From Jacaranda mimosifolia (taxonomy: Eukaryota > Streptophyta > Magnoliopsida > Lamiales > Bignoniaceae), in NCBI GenBank assembly GCA_018894105.1, contig CM032123.1, positions 24,405,744-24,469,743 of the forward strand: a stretch of 64,000 nt of DNA, given 5' to 3'. The first letter of the stretch is position 1; each line of letters begins with the position of its first letter. Of the stretch, positions 12,801 through 23,332 are shown one piece after another. The notes under the pieces were generated by a model that made no database searches, was not told where the DNA came from, and worked only from the letters and a program-made list of their open reading frames with translations. Position numbers and translations under genes: made by a program.

Positions 12801-15800
12801 TTAAAGTATTAGTTATTTGAATTCATGGTTGTGTAGTTCTTATATATGACTAATAATTTGAGATGCTTTCTTTTTATTTGTTTCACGAAATTTTTGCTTT
12901 CTTCTTCAATTTTTCATGTGTGAGTTCGCATTAGTGTTAATGTCATATTTCCTTTCCTCTTTTTAACCTTTAAAATGTCTGCAATGTGATAAAATTATGA
13001 CTAAAAGAATTTTAGCATTTCCTTAATCTTTGTATGTTGAGTTTAAGTTTCTTAAGTTATTCTTAGATTTTTATATCAAATGGTACCAATATAAAATTTT
13101 AAGTAAAGATTCATTAAGGTAAAAGTTGAAACAACAAAAGAAGCCACGTGCTCACTGAATTTAGTGCCCTCTTATATCTTTTGAAGATTTCCTGGTTATA
13201 AGGATCAGATTGCTATAGATAATATTGTATTAATTTTATAGCCCAAAATAATTCATATATGCTACTGAATTTGAAATTGTGATATGAATGTGAATCTGAA
13301 ATTCAAGGATTCGGTTATGAGCGAGTAAATTTGTTCTCCAGAAACTTTTAAAAATACATTTATAATTTTGGAAGAATATTTAGATGTGTATGTAATGTAC
13401 ATGCTTACTAAAGGTTATATTGTTAACTCAAAAAGGGAAATAAAATGAGAGTCATTCTTCACCTGAGTAATGCTTTAGCTGAGAACCTATTTGATTTATA
13501 TTTTTTCATTTAATAGTATTCTTTTGAAAAATAAATCATGAAATGATCAATTTAGATTGATCAGTTTATGGATGCTATTTGTTTAACATTTTGCAATTCA
13601 GTTGTGTAACATCAGTTTAAAATCCAAATTTTTAGAAAGTCACTTAAATTTTCACTTATTCAAATAACTTTAGTAAATCATTATTTCCTAATCATTTTTT
13701 AGTATTTAATTTTTTAAATTACCAAATAATTTGGTAATTAGAAGAAGTAATTTCTTCCATTTAATTAGAAATGATCTAAATTGAATGGACGCCATGGTTA
13801 AATACTAATTATTAAAAGTAGTAACAAATCTATTGAATATAACTTTGCGTAAAAATTACCCAGTCAATAATTTAGGTATACTAATCCAATGTTAAAAGTA
13901 TTAGTAATAATTAATGATTTTTCATCGATGATAAGCCATATATCTGTTTTCCTTTTTCAGTGATTAAAAAGAAAAAAATTGGAGTCTAATATGGTTTATC
14001 AGCTTTCCTACACCTATGATCAGATTCTCCCGGCCTCTGTCACTCTTCCCAACAAATTAATATGGTAAAAGATTATAAAAATAACCTAGAAACACAACTT
14101 CAGTATTATGTAGATATTCTATTTACACATTAGTGAATGCATCATGACACTTTAAACTTAACACCTCATCAAATACACTGTTTTTAGAAGTATTATTCTT
14201 TTAGATATTTAATCATTGTTTAATTTTGAAAGTTTTATTTCTATAAAAGATCAATATAGAGTTTTTAATGCTCAAATTCACAAGCAAACATGAATTTTCA
14301 TGCTAAAAGTTGTTGCTTGTTTTTTTAATTTTTTTTATTATTGTTTGCATATAACTTCTTAGAAACTATTATGTATTATCTAGTAAAATTATCCTTGTTT
14401 ATGATGTTCACATTTGGATAATGGATGTAGTTTTGTATTATTTCTTTGAAGTAGTTTTGTATTATTTCTTTGAAGTATTAGCTATGACAATAAGCCAAAA
14501 CATTTATTTACGTAAATAGATTAATAAAGATGAACCATTAAATGAAACTATATCAAATAATGCAAAAATCAAAAAGCCTAATTTATAGTCAAGAATTTAC
14601 GTTAATTCAGTTTTCTTCATTATTCGGCATAAAAGGATTTGCAATTAACCCTTTCTTTCTTTCTCTTTTATGGTATGAATTCTTCTTTCTCTTTCCCCTA
14701 AAACTGTAAATAGGAAAATTTGCAAGAAGAGAATGTCATAAATTTGCAACTGGGCAAAAAAGTCAAGTTTAGAAGGTTATAATTATCTCATAAGAAATTC
14801 TCTCTAGGCCCATGATTATCACTTTGGATCCTCTATTCCATTTCGTATTTCATCTCATATTTCAATGTGATGTATATATGCCAAGTGTATCTGATTCTTA
14901 ATCAATTATTTTTATAAGGAAATATTCAATACACGTGTCCTATATCCATGCAATGAAATAGAAGATGAAACATAAATTGGAATAGAAAGTCTAAATTGCA
15001 TGATTATGATTGGAAAGCTCCATAAATTTAGTTTTGTATGAAAATAATTTCATTTGAAAATTCAAAAATATTCAAAAAATTATGATAAAAAGAAGTTAGG
15101 CTGTCATTTTGGTTGAGAAGAGTCTTAGACAAAAAGGAAAGCTTAGGGCCCGTTTGGTTTCATTCTCAAATATTATTTTCTATTTTATACTATTTAAAAA
15201 TTGAAACACATCATATTATACATATTTTCATTTCTATTCTCAAATCACATTCCCCAATAACTTATATATCTTCTTCCTCTATTTTTATTATTACTATCTC
15301 TCTCCTTCTATAACCTATTAAACCTATATAATCATTACTTTTCCAACAACCTGTTTAAATACAAATTCATTTTTAACTTATTTTCTCTAACTAACTTTTC
15401 AAATTTTTGAAAATTTTGAAAATGAAAACATAACCAAACGGGCCCTTATTTTGTGCTATGACTATGACACTTGACATATATTCCTACTAATACCCTCTCT
15501 TTTTGTACTTAATAGACATTGCGGGATTGTCAAGATTTTGAAAAGTGTTTGAGATAAAAAGAGAAGCTTAGTTTTATACTCAAACTATAACACTTTACAT
15601 AAATTCCTATTATGCCAACTTTTTTATATTTAATAGACATTAATTAGGGTTATAACATGTACCACAAAAAGGTTAAGAAATGTAAAATATCGTGAGTTAT
15701 TTGTACTTTTATAATAGTATTGATATGGATATAATTATAGACATAGATTACTACTAATTTGCATTCTTTGTGAACCTTAAACTAAGTTGTGAACCTCTTT

Positions 15801-17388
15801 TGACTGAACACCGTGCGTGGCCCAAAAGTTAACATTTCACATGTCTACAAGTAGAGTGAGCATCACTGACAGATCCTCATTGCTATATCCAATCATATGG
15901 GTGGTCTTTTTTAGTCCATGGAGATTTGACGCAGGATTCTTGGTAATCATGTATCGTAAATCCATGTGTACCAAGTGAAAAGTTGATAGTTTCATATTAA
16001 ATCATTTTCTTTGAAAAATTTGAAAAATATAAAGAATCCTATTATCCTAGGCCTAGCACATGGCATAGCCATTCCATAAGATGCCAAAATGGAGGGCTTT
16101 CCTGCCTTTTGCCTGGGATGAGGACGTGGTATGTTGTTCAGGAGCATAAGTGCATGGTGATGCATTGATTTTTAAGGATAGTTTTATATTCTTGGATGTT
16201 TGATCATGTGCACTTAAGATGAATTCTCTTTTGGAGTTTGGACTATAGTGATAATGTAAATTCAATCAGTATCCCACAAATTTTAGTTGAGCCTGAGACT
16301 TAATGCGTTTTCTTTTACTGTTTTGGCTTTATAGATAGATCCTTTACTCCCTGAGACAATAATACATGGGCAAAAATTGTCTTGTTTTTCAGCAATTGTA
16401 CCTGACTTGATTTGTAGAGACTTCTTTCTCCATTTACAAGTCGAGGTCTTAGATCTCTGCATTTGGAGTCCTTGAGATTGCATGCTTAAATGTTCTCTGA
16501 TTGCTTGTACTTTTTTCCTGCAGTACATATTCTGAGTTGAGTTCGTCCGCAAAAGAAGATAACCCACAGCCTGCCGTGGAGCAGTTCTTGTTTCTGCATG
16601 CAAGCTTGAATAAAGCGCATCTAGTGGCAGAGTCCTTATCAAAAACTCTTTCTGTTGAGTCTTCAGATCATGAAGAAAGTCCATCAGAAGAAGCGTTAAA
16701 AGTCACATCTGATGGACGTAAACAAGCCGCTTCCTGGGTCAATGCTGCATTGGCTACCAATTTGTCATCCTTTACAGTGTATAGCAAACCAGGCATACAG
16801 AACCCAGTTGCAACATCAAGTCCTGCTCCAGGCCCAAAGACAATCACCAGCAATCGGCCGATTATAGTCCTTGAGAACTCTACTAAGAACATTGGTTCAA
16901 AAATCCTGACAAAACCCCGCCAGACAGCAAATTCCAAGAGTACTTCAGTTGGAGCCGTACGCAGGCCAAATGAAGGGCCAGCTGTTGTTCAGAGCATAAG
17001 AAGTTCACCTCCAATAGAGTGGGCTAAAGGAGACGGCCTTGAAGAGGCTGTAGAGCTCTCTGAAATGCTGCGATTGGAGTCCCAAGATTGGTTCTTAGGA
17101 TTTGTGGAGAGATTCTTGGATACTGATGTTGATACCTCAACTTTGTCAGATAATGGTCAAATAGCTGGAATGCTAAGCCAACTCAAGAGTGTGAATGACT
17201 GGTTGGATGAAATTGGATCTAGTAAGGATGAAGAAACACCACACATATCAACAGAGACGATCGACCGGATAAGAAAGAAAATTTATGAGTATCTCCTCAC
17301 CCACGTAGAATCTGCAGCTGCAGCACTCGGTGGTAGCACACAGTCGTCTCCAACGACAACAGAACCAAAATCTTCAGGCAGAAGGTGA
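6887..17388 (+). CDS. DUF936 family protein, four exons, 741 residues
   Basis: Exons are 6887-7861, 8335-8628, 9131-9222 and 16524-17388. All introns are GT-AG, the reading frame is open throughout, and TGA ends at 17388. The start lies in AAAATGGCA, a good plant context. Residues 1-120 form the DUF936 N-terminal domain ([56 protein letters not shown]). Residues 125-423 are Ser/Lys/Pro-rich and probably disordered, with the family-typical [12 protein letters not shown] block near 226 and a [15 protein letters not shown] block near 285. Residues 424-454 are an Ala/Glu-rich helix. Residues 455-741 are the helical C-terminal domain (DUF6857 in recent Pfam, from memory): [23 protein letters not shown] near 471, [18 protein letters not shown] near 520, [14 protein letters not shown] near 640, and a final amphipathic helix near 700. 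There is no signal peptide or membrane segment. The family is plant-specific and its molecular function is unknown. This is the only intact protein gene in the window. Confidence 0.92.
7862..8334 (+). other. Intron 1 of the DUF936 gene
   Basis: Donor GTAAGT follows AATTCT and the acceptor is TGTGCAG before ACACCACGG. It is phase 0 and 473 bp long. Nothing else is seen in it. Confidence 0.88.
8629..9130 (+). other. Intron 2 of the DUF936 gene
   Basis: Donor GGGAAG/GTACCA and acceptor AACCAG/GAAGTC; phase 0, 502 bp. Nothing else is recognised in it. Confidence 0.85.
14428..14475. repeat. 24 bp perfect tandem duplication
   Basis: The unit TAGTTTTGTATT plus ATTTCTTTGAAG occurs twice head to tail without a mismatch (14428-14451, 14452-14475). 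It is a recent slippage product inside intron 3. Confidence 0.9.
15105..15660 (+). repeat. Diverged local direct duplication, one copy carrying the MITE
   Basis: The text around the MITE (AAGGAAAGCTTA, then CTATGACACTTGACATAT, ATTCCTACTA and TTAATAGACATT) is repeated with mismatches about 430 bp downstream at 15540-15645 (AGAGAAGCTTA, ACTATAACACTTTACATA, ATTCCTATTA, TTAATAGACATT). The second copy lacks the 300 bp element. Confidence 0.7.
15146..15445. mobile_element. Tourist-like MITE (PIF/Harbinger type)
   Basis: The 300 bp element begins GGGCCCGTTTGGTT and ends AACCAAACGGGCCC, a perfect 14-bp terminal inverted repeat. Both sides are flanked by TTA (15143-15145, 15446-15448), the PIF/Harbinger target duplication. 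The interior is AT-rich and non-coding. It would need a transposase supplied in trans. A related sequence at about 15565-15580 reads across the same site without the element. Confidence 0.88.
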
Positions 17389-18532
17389 ATATCAAAGTAA
17401 GAAAATCGCATTGCATGCCCAGTGCAAAATATGTGCCCTTCTTATACTGCCAAGCAGTTTAGGAGCTCATACATATTATATTTGATGTACATAATTTTTT
17501 AGTGCAATGAGGTATAGTCAGATTGAGTAGGCATATCGAAGTGAAGTTGGCATTGATGTGAAGCTCAAGATTGGTTCATCTCATACCTTTTTTGTTGTTA
17601 TTGGTTTTCTTTGAGCCTTTTCTTTTTAAACCGTCTTTCACCATAGATTGGAATTTGTTTGTGGAAGAGGGAGGTGGGCCGTTTAAGTTTACTATATACT
17701 ATAGATTGCTAATCATGGTAAGATAACCAAGTCTTATATTTGCTTACGTGGGAAATTTGGGAATTCCATTACTGTAAGAGCAAAGTTTCCAATAGCCTTT
17801 GCTGCTTGGTAATTATCTGATCTTGTATTTCAGTTCATATTTTATATTTTAGTCTATTGCATAAAGTATATGTCAAGAGTAGTGATTTATAATCAATATT
17901 TTTATAAAGAAATATTTAATATATTTAATAGTTATTTATAATATAAAATAAAAAATAAAACACAGATTGAATTACGGAGGAACTGCGCCGACTGGTGACG
18001 TATTCAATAAAAACAATCTGTTTACCATGAGGATTTAACATTTTAATTATATTTTAGAGCACGCAATTAGGGTGTGCAAAATTTCGTTCAAATTAACCGT
18101 AAGCAAACTGAAATTTTACTGCTTGGCAAAATTTCGTTCAAATTAACCGTAAGCAAACTGAAATTTTACTGCTTGGTTTGGTTTATAGTTTAAAAAAATA
18201 TGGTTTTGTTTCAATTTTGTAAAGCCTATTTAAATTAGGGTTTGATTTTAATTCATGAAATTTCAAAAAAAAAAAGAAGGAAGCTGTATTCCAAAATTTT
18301 CATGTATAAATATTTTTCAATTATATATACTTATATAATTATTATATTATTATTGATTAACATCCATATAAGTACTATTTCGCTTAAATCCAAATCTTTT
18401 TCATTCTTTGATATGATCTTTCATCTCACACCTTTCCTCCTTTGAGGATGATGATGACTGACATATCAGGGGGTGGTGGAAGAGTAATTCTTCTGAATTT
18501 TCTATATCTCACTTATTGCACACCATGTATAT
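17389..18532 (+). other. 3' UTR and intergenic region after the DUF936 gene
   Basis: No further gene is seen. The first few hundred bases are probably 3' UTR, but no polyadenylation signal stands out. From about 17870 the sequence becomes AT-rich. It contains a 50 bp tandem duplication and text resembling a common plant repeat (AGGGTGTGCAAAATTTCG), then leads into the LTR at 18533. Confidence 0.5.
18076..18175. repeat. 50 bp perfect tandem duplication
   Basis: Two identical 50 bp units (18076-18125 and 18126-18175) start GCAAAATTTCGTTCAAATTA and end ACTGCTTG. Perfect identity implies a recent duplication. Confidence 0.92.
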
Positions 18533-19079
18533 TGTTAGGCTTGCAGAAAGCGCCTCCAGCGAAGGTCCTCTGAAGTTTAAGTCAGTATCGAGCTGAAGAG
18601 AGGAAATGGGTAGGGAAATATGAAGTAAAGGGCCCTAATTTTGCGTATTTCAATCTTGATTTTGATCCGGGGATTTATAGCCTTGCATCTTGTGGTCGAT
18701 TTTACCTTCCTACCCTACTCCTTAGAACCATCTATCCTCTCCCGTGGGGCAATTATGGCCTTTTTGTTCCCCCGATCGGGATGACGTAACTCTAGTGTGT
18801 AGTACTCTGGGGTGGCGCGGCGCGTGTTCCTTTATTTCATGCATAGGGCGTTTTAGGGGAGACAACATTAAACGAGGCGAATCTCTTCTTATGTCATTCT
18901 TGCAGCAGAGTTGGTGTCCGATCTCTGACCTCCGAAGTCCAACCATAAAGTTGGATCCAATCCCAGATCGTCCATGGCGGACATGAAGTCGATCTTAGCG
19001 GGTTTTGGGTTGGCTCTATTTCCCCTTATATTAGTGGGATCGAGGGGTTGACCCTAATGTCCAAGCGTGGGGGGCAACA
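18533..19079 (-). repeat. 3' LTR of the second gypsy element
   Basis: On the plus strand it starts TGTTAGGC and ends GGGGCAACA, giving TGTT/AACA ends. A polypurine tract abuts the inner end. Length is 547 bp. The five bases before it are TATAT; the matching duplication would be outside the window. Confidence 0.78.
18673..18679 (-). promoter_or_regulatory. TATA box in the second gypsy LTR
   Basis: Minus-strand TATAAAT, followed by CCCC, sits about 400 bp inside the LTR and resembles the TATA box of the left gypsy LTR. Confidence 0.45.
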
Positions 19080-19080
19080 T

Positions 19081-19096
19081 GAGTCCCCCTACTCTA
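19081..19096 (-). other. Polypurine tract of the second gypsy element
   Basis: Minus-strand AGAGTAGGGGGACTCA lies directly before the LTR start TGTTGCCCC. It is the expected primer site for plus-strand DNA. Confidence 0.75.
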
Positions 19097-19493
19097 TGAG
19101 TAGCTCGTAGAGTCTCCTTCTCAACACCCAATCTCGTGTTTAGCTCATTGGTCGATGAAACCCTTGTTCTATGCCTCCAGAAGTTGTATTGTCTGTGCCT
19201 CTAGAAGACGTATTATTTGCGTGACTAGCAATCGACTATTAAATGCCTAGATAGCTGGTTGCCTGTGATGATTGGCATTCCTGAGGCATGCTTTATATAT
19301 TATGGGCATGATCATTTTCATGTCCCCATATTCGAAAATATTCTCTCCTTTCTCTGTTTCTAGGTCGATTCCTTAAACCTTGAGATTGAGTCTCAAGTGC
19401 CTCTGTTTAGAGTCCGCAACTCTTAGGTAATCCTCATTCGTTTCTCTTTACGTTCGATCTCCTCTCTTCCCCCCCTTTTTTTTTTCTTTCTCG

Positions 19494-22122
19494 ATGAGTT
19501 TAGATAGTGACAGTGAGATCGCGAGGATGAGCAGGGATAGTGGGGTTCAGGTCGAAGAGTATTCTAGCAGCGAGGTCGAGAGTTCTGATAGCTTCGACTC
19601 CAATCAGATGAGTGACGCAGAGGTTGATATTATGGGTGATGAAGGTGGTTAGGCTTAGTTTGTGGAAGCCTTAGCCGAGAAGGGCATCGAGGATAGCGGG
19701 ATTCGAGGGGTGAGGGTGAGCTGCAGATTTTGGGAGGTGAGGGCTCTCTAGTCAGATCGGAAGTCGACTCCCTTAGGTTAGCGGAGGACTTAGCCAGTTC
19801 CAGCAGATCGGCCTCTTTGGCCGGTTGGAGGGCGGGACCTTGGACCCATGCAAAAAAGTGGACCTCATATAAAACTTAAACCTCCTACACTGACACCAAA
19901 TCTACCATCATAGAGGCCGAATTAGCGGACGCATAAGCCCGCTTTCATATTCTCCCTGAGTTCGAACTTATTCGACCTGAGGAGAATGACTGCATGTATC
20001 GAGCTCCCAAAAACTATCTTGCCGTGCATTTGGCCGACCTACAATGTGGTCTTAGGCTTCCCATTGCCCTTGAGGTTATGGCTATTCTCAATGGTATAGG
20101 AGCTAGCTCGACCCAATTAATCCCAAACTCATTTTCCTTAATATATGCTTCTATTGTCCTTATGAGATACTGTAGACAACAACCTTCATTTACCAACTTC
20201 GCTGCTTACTTCCACCTGCCATCATCAAGTAAATCGACCACCACTATAGAGGCGGGTTTTCACTACATCACGGCTTGACCCGGTCAAAAAGTACTTAACC
20301 TTAACTCGTCCTCGTACGGGAAGGTTTGGAAAAGTAAGTGGTTTTATGTTAGGGCTCTTGAGGGCGAGAGTATGAAAGTTCTGAGGCAATGATCGGTTTC
20401 AGGAAAAATCAACTTGAGTGGGCAAGGTTTGCCTTCCTGGGATAACCATTTTGTGCAGCACTTGGTTGAGGAAGGTCCCATTAACTCCTCTGAGTTTGTG
20501 GTTGAGTTGGTCTTGGATTTAGCTAACCTCTCACCAGCTCGGTCGACTTTGATTCTGGGTTGGCAGCTTAGTCGACACTTTTCCTTTTTTATTTTGGCAA
20601 ATTGAGTGAGCGTACGCCCTTCATTCGATCTATTTTTATCTTTTTGTAGGTCGAAGGTTAGATATGTCAGCTAGGAATAAGAAACTCACGGCCATCTATT
20701 CCAGTTGATTCTCTGCCACCGCCCAACCTGCTAGGCCGAGGCCCTTGCTATCTGCCGTCCTACTAGCTATCCCTACTGGTCCTGCTCACCAAACTCCCAC
20801 ACCAACAGCTGGGTTAGCGGGCTCAAAGAGGCTCTTTGATGGCCCAAGGTCGGCACTTCCGCCCCTTAAGAGGCTTACTACACAAGATAAAGGGAAAGGC
20901 ATCACGTTTATCGAGAGAGAGCTGGCCTCTCGAGGTAAGAGTGTGCCTTTGTTGGAGAGCTGTTGTGATAAGGCTCGAGGCTCCCTTTTGGTTGATCTAG
21001 TGTTGGCCCCAGAAACTCTGATGAGCTTTCTTTCAAACCCGTTCGGGCTCTTTATCTTTGAGGAGCCCCGCTTTGGGTTTGGCAAAAGTGGGGGTCAGTA
21101 AAGATGCCTCGATTATTGATGAAGGGGTCCTAGGCATGACGCTTAGGCCTTAATGCAGACATGTATCTTTGAGATCAACCAAGAGAAGATCTTGGCCACT
21201 GATGCCGGAAAGTTTCTGAAGCAGCTTGGCTCCCACACTAACATGGTATTTATGACTCCCCTTTATTTGACATCGAACTTGCACAATGATGGTTTGCTAA
21301 CTCTTCGACTTCATACTTTGGCAAGATGAGCCAGCTAGGCTAGAACTTGTATCATAGGTACAAGTACACCACGGTGGGAAAACACTTGGAAAAGGGGACA
21401 TCGTTGATGTGCTAAGGGAGAGGGTTGAGAACCTATAGTCCCTCGAGACCCTGGTTGATGAACAAAAGCGGGAGATCGAGAGGCTGAAGGCCGATGCAGA
21501 ACAAAAGATGACGGCTCTCATAGTTTAGAATAGTGAGCTTAGCGAAAAGGTGCTTGAGCTTTAGAGAGATCTCCTTGATGTTCAAGATAGGAGCTATCAC
21601 AAAGGCGCTTTCATGATGGGAGGCTAGCTTCAGACGACAACCTAATTAAAGCGCTCCCCATCTTTATCGAAGAGGTCTTGGAGAAGTTTGTTTGGGCTCA
21701 GTCTTCGACAACTGTTGCTGCATAATAGGGCTAATAACCATAAGTCTAGGTTTGACTGTGCTATCTCCCAGCTGAAGACTATAGGGGTTGATTTCGATGA
21801 GTTAATATTGAGCTTGAGCCTTGATGACAACATTCAGCCTTTTACCTATAAGGAAGATGAGGTTGAGCTTTCTAAAAATGAGCACGAATAGTAGTTCGAG
21901 TTCTTGATCCCCATCATTCAAGAGATTGCAGATGTTGCTCTAGGGCATGCCACTCATCTTCTAATCGATGAGCCTCCCTTTACCTAGTCCACCATAGCTG
22001 GGCCCTCGACGTCAGCTCCCTTACTCTTGGGCTTAGCGACTACTCCTCCCGACGCCAGCGCTGTTGCTGTTGACAAGTCTATTGATGATGTCGGTCCTTT
22101 GATTGCCCCTGGAGACGCTTGA
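19494..22122 (+). pseudogene. Antisense ORF (aORF) of the Retand-type element, with PF04195-like region
   Basis: The frame opens ATG at 19494 (MSLDSDSEIARMSRDSG) into an acidic, Ser-rich head and meets a stop at 19650. It resumes in pieces. The segment near 19994-20278 (YRAPKNYLAVHLADLQCGLR, then ASSTQLIPNSFSLIYASIVL) resembles the 'putative gypsy-type transposon' domain (PF04195) common in plant genomes. A later part (about 21410-21640) is a long charged coiled-coil-like run (VDEQKREIERLKADAEQKM). The last frame ends DDVGPLIAPGDA with TGA at 22120-22122. Several in-frame stops make it a pseudogene. Orientation is opposite to pol. The function of such aORFs is not established. Confidence 0.7.
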
Positions 22123-22872
22123 TCTCCAAGGCTTGATCATTTGATGTTTTTTAAAGTTTTGGTTTTCTTCAACAGATTGCAGGGGGTCGGTCATTTCATG
22201 ATGTACTTTTTAATTTTGTTATTTTTTGAAATGAATGTAACTCCTTTTTATTAATGCAATTTCATTTTGGTCAGCTATTAATCTTGTCACTTATATTTTT
22301 TATCTACCTTTCATATTTTCTATTGATAGCTTCAAATTGTTGCCTTTCATATTTTCTATTAGTCTTTCATATTTTGTTGAGCCATGGGGCCATGGCTCGA
22401 CCTTGCTTATTATTTTGTTGAGCCAGGGGGCCTCAACTTCTCTTGATTTGTACTTCTGAGGTTATCCCTCCCCCATTTTTGCTTGCTCAATGAGAATAGT
22501 ATGTTAGCGTGTCCAGGAAGTAACGTTTGATGCTGTTTTTTTTATCAAGGTTGGAGGGTAGCTCGAAGGTAACTGAGATGATCGAGCTGAGGTGATCGGA
22601 GTGTAGCAAATATTTAGCTCGAATGTGAACAAGTTGAGGTGTTCGATCATTTTTTGGTTGAGCCATATAATTGAATATCGCTACTTAGGCAATTGTTGAG
22701 CTAACATAAAGATTGAATTAAAAACTTGAAATGTTTTCATTGATCGCTACAATGGTGATTTTGTGGTTGATAACAACCTTGATTACATTGGCTGCAGCAT
22801 AGGCAATCTATGGTCGATAAAGACCTTGATTACATTTTTCACTACATGGGTGATCTATGATCAGAAACGACC
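22123..22872. repeat. Spacer between aORF and integrase with short imperfect repeats
   Basis: No coding signal. TTTCATATTTTCTATT recurs near 22310 and 22345. TTTTGTTGAGCCA-GGGGCC recurs near 22374 and 22420. ACCTTGATTACATT recurs near 22778 and 22825 with a third, weaker copy near 22868. These are probably part of the untranslated 3' spacer of the gypsy element. Confidence 0.5.
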
Positions 22873-23332
22873 TCAAAGGTAAAATTTCTTAAGATTTGTG
22901 GCATTCCACATTCTTGGGAGCTCAACTCCGTGCCCATCTGCCAGTTGGTAGGCAATGTTCTTTGCCACCTTGACAACTTTGAATGGTCCTTCCCAATTAG
23001 GGTTGAGTTTTTTGATGTATGTTGTGACATCTATCTTCTTGAGGACTAGATCATCGACTTGAAAGGTTTGGGGCCTCACCTTTTTATTATAAGCCTTTGC
23101 CATCTGTCTTTTGTAGTATTGAATCTTAGCGAGCCCCCTTTGTCTCTTTTCTTCAAGTAGGTTAAGCTCTAAAGTCCTAGTTTCTTCGTTCACTTCTGGG
23201 TCATAGTTCAGCACCCTTGCTGTCTGCTTGAGTATCTCGACTGGAAGCATGGCGTTGGACCCATAAACCTAGTTGTATGGTGTTTCTTCTGTTGCTGCCT
23301 TGAGTGTGGTTTGATAAGCCTAAAGTACTTTG
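22873..23332 (-). pseudogene. Gypsy integrase C-terminal domain (split gene, part 2)
   Basis: The minus-strand frame runs AYQTTLKAATEETPYN, a stop, then MLPVEILKQTARVLNY, RQMAKAYNKKVRPQTFQVDD and LNPNWEGPFKVVKVAKNIAY, ending at a LKKFYL terminus. This is the GPF/Y module typical of gypsy integrases. The upstream half is at 63174-64000. The stretch joins the VDDLPKV text there if the 39.8 kb insertion and one 5 bp duplicate are ignored. Confidence 0.85.
23328..23332. repeat. Target-site duplication of copia A, left copy
   Basis: CTTTG stands immediately before the A LTR and again at 63174-63178 immediately after it. Five bases is the usual copia duplication. Confidence 0.85.

Larger units (their letters stand above)
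9223..16523 (+). other. Intron 3 of the DUF936 gene (7.3 kb)
   Basis: Donor TTTAAG/GTATTT and acceptor TTTTTTCCTGCAG/TACATA; phase 2, so the Ser codon AG/T is split. At 7301 bp it is far larger than the other introns. It contains a MITE (15146-15445), a 24 bp tandem duplication (14428-14475) and a diverged local duplication around the MITE. I see no intact gene on either strand; a 94-codon minus-strand frame at 9604-9888 has no recognisable domain. From about 12200 to 15100 the DNA is very AT-rich. Confidence 0.85.
18533..23332 (-). mobile_element. Ty3/gypsy element (Tat/Retand-type), 3' part up to the nested insertion
   Basis: On the minus strand the element runs from integrase (right) through a spacer holding an antisense ORF to a 3' LTR at 18533-19079. 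It resumes at 63174-64000 beyond the copia nest, with the integrase frame broken at base 23332. An additional ORF in reverse orientation between pol and the 3' LTR is a described feature of Retand-type Tat elements. Gag, protease and RT lie beyond base 64000. Confidence 0.87.
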
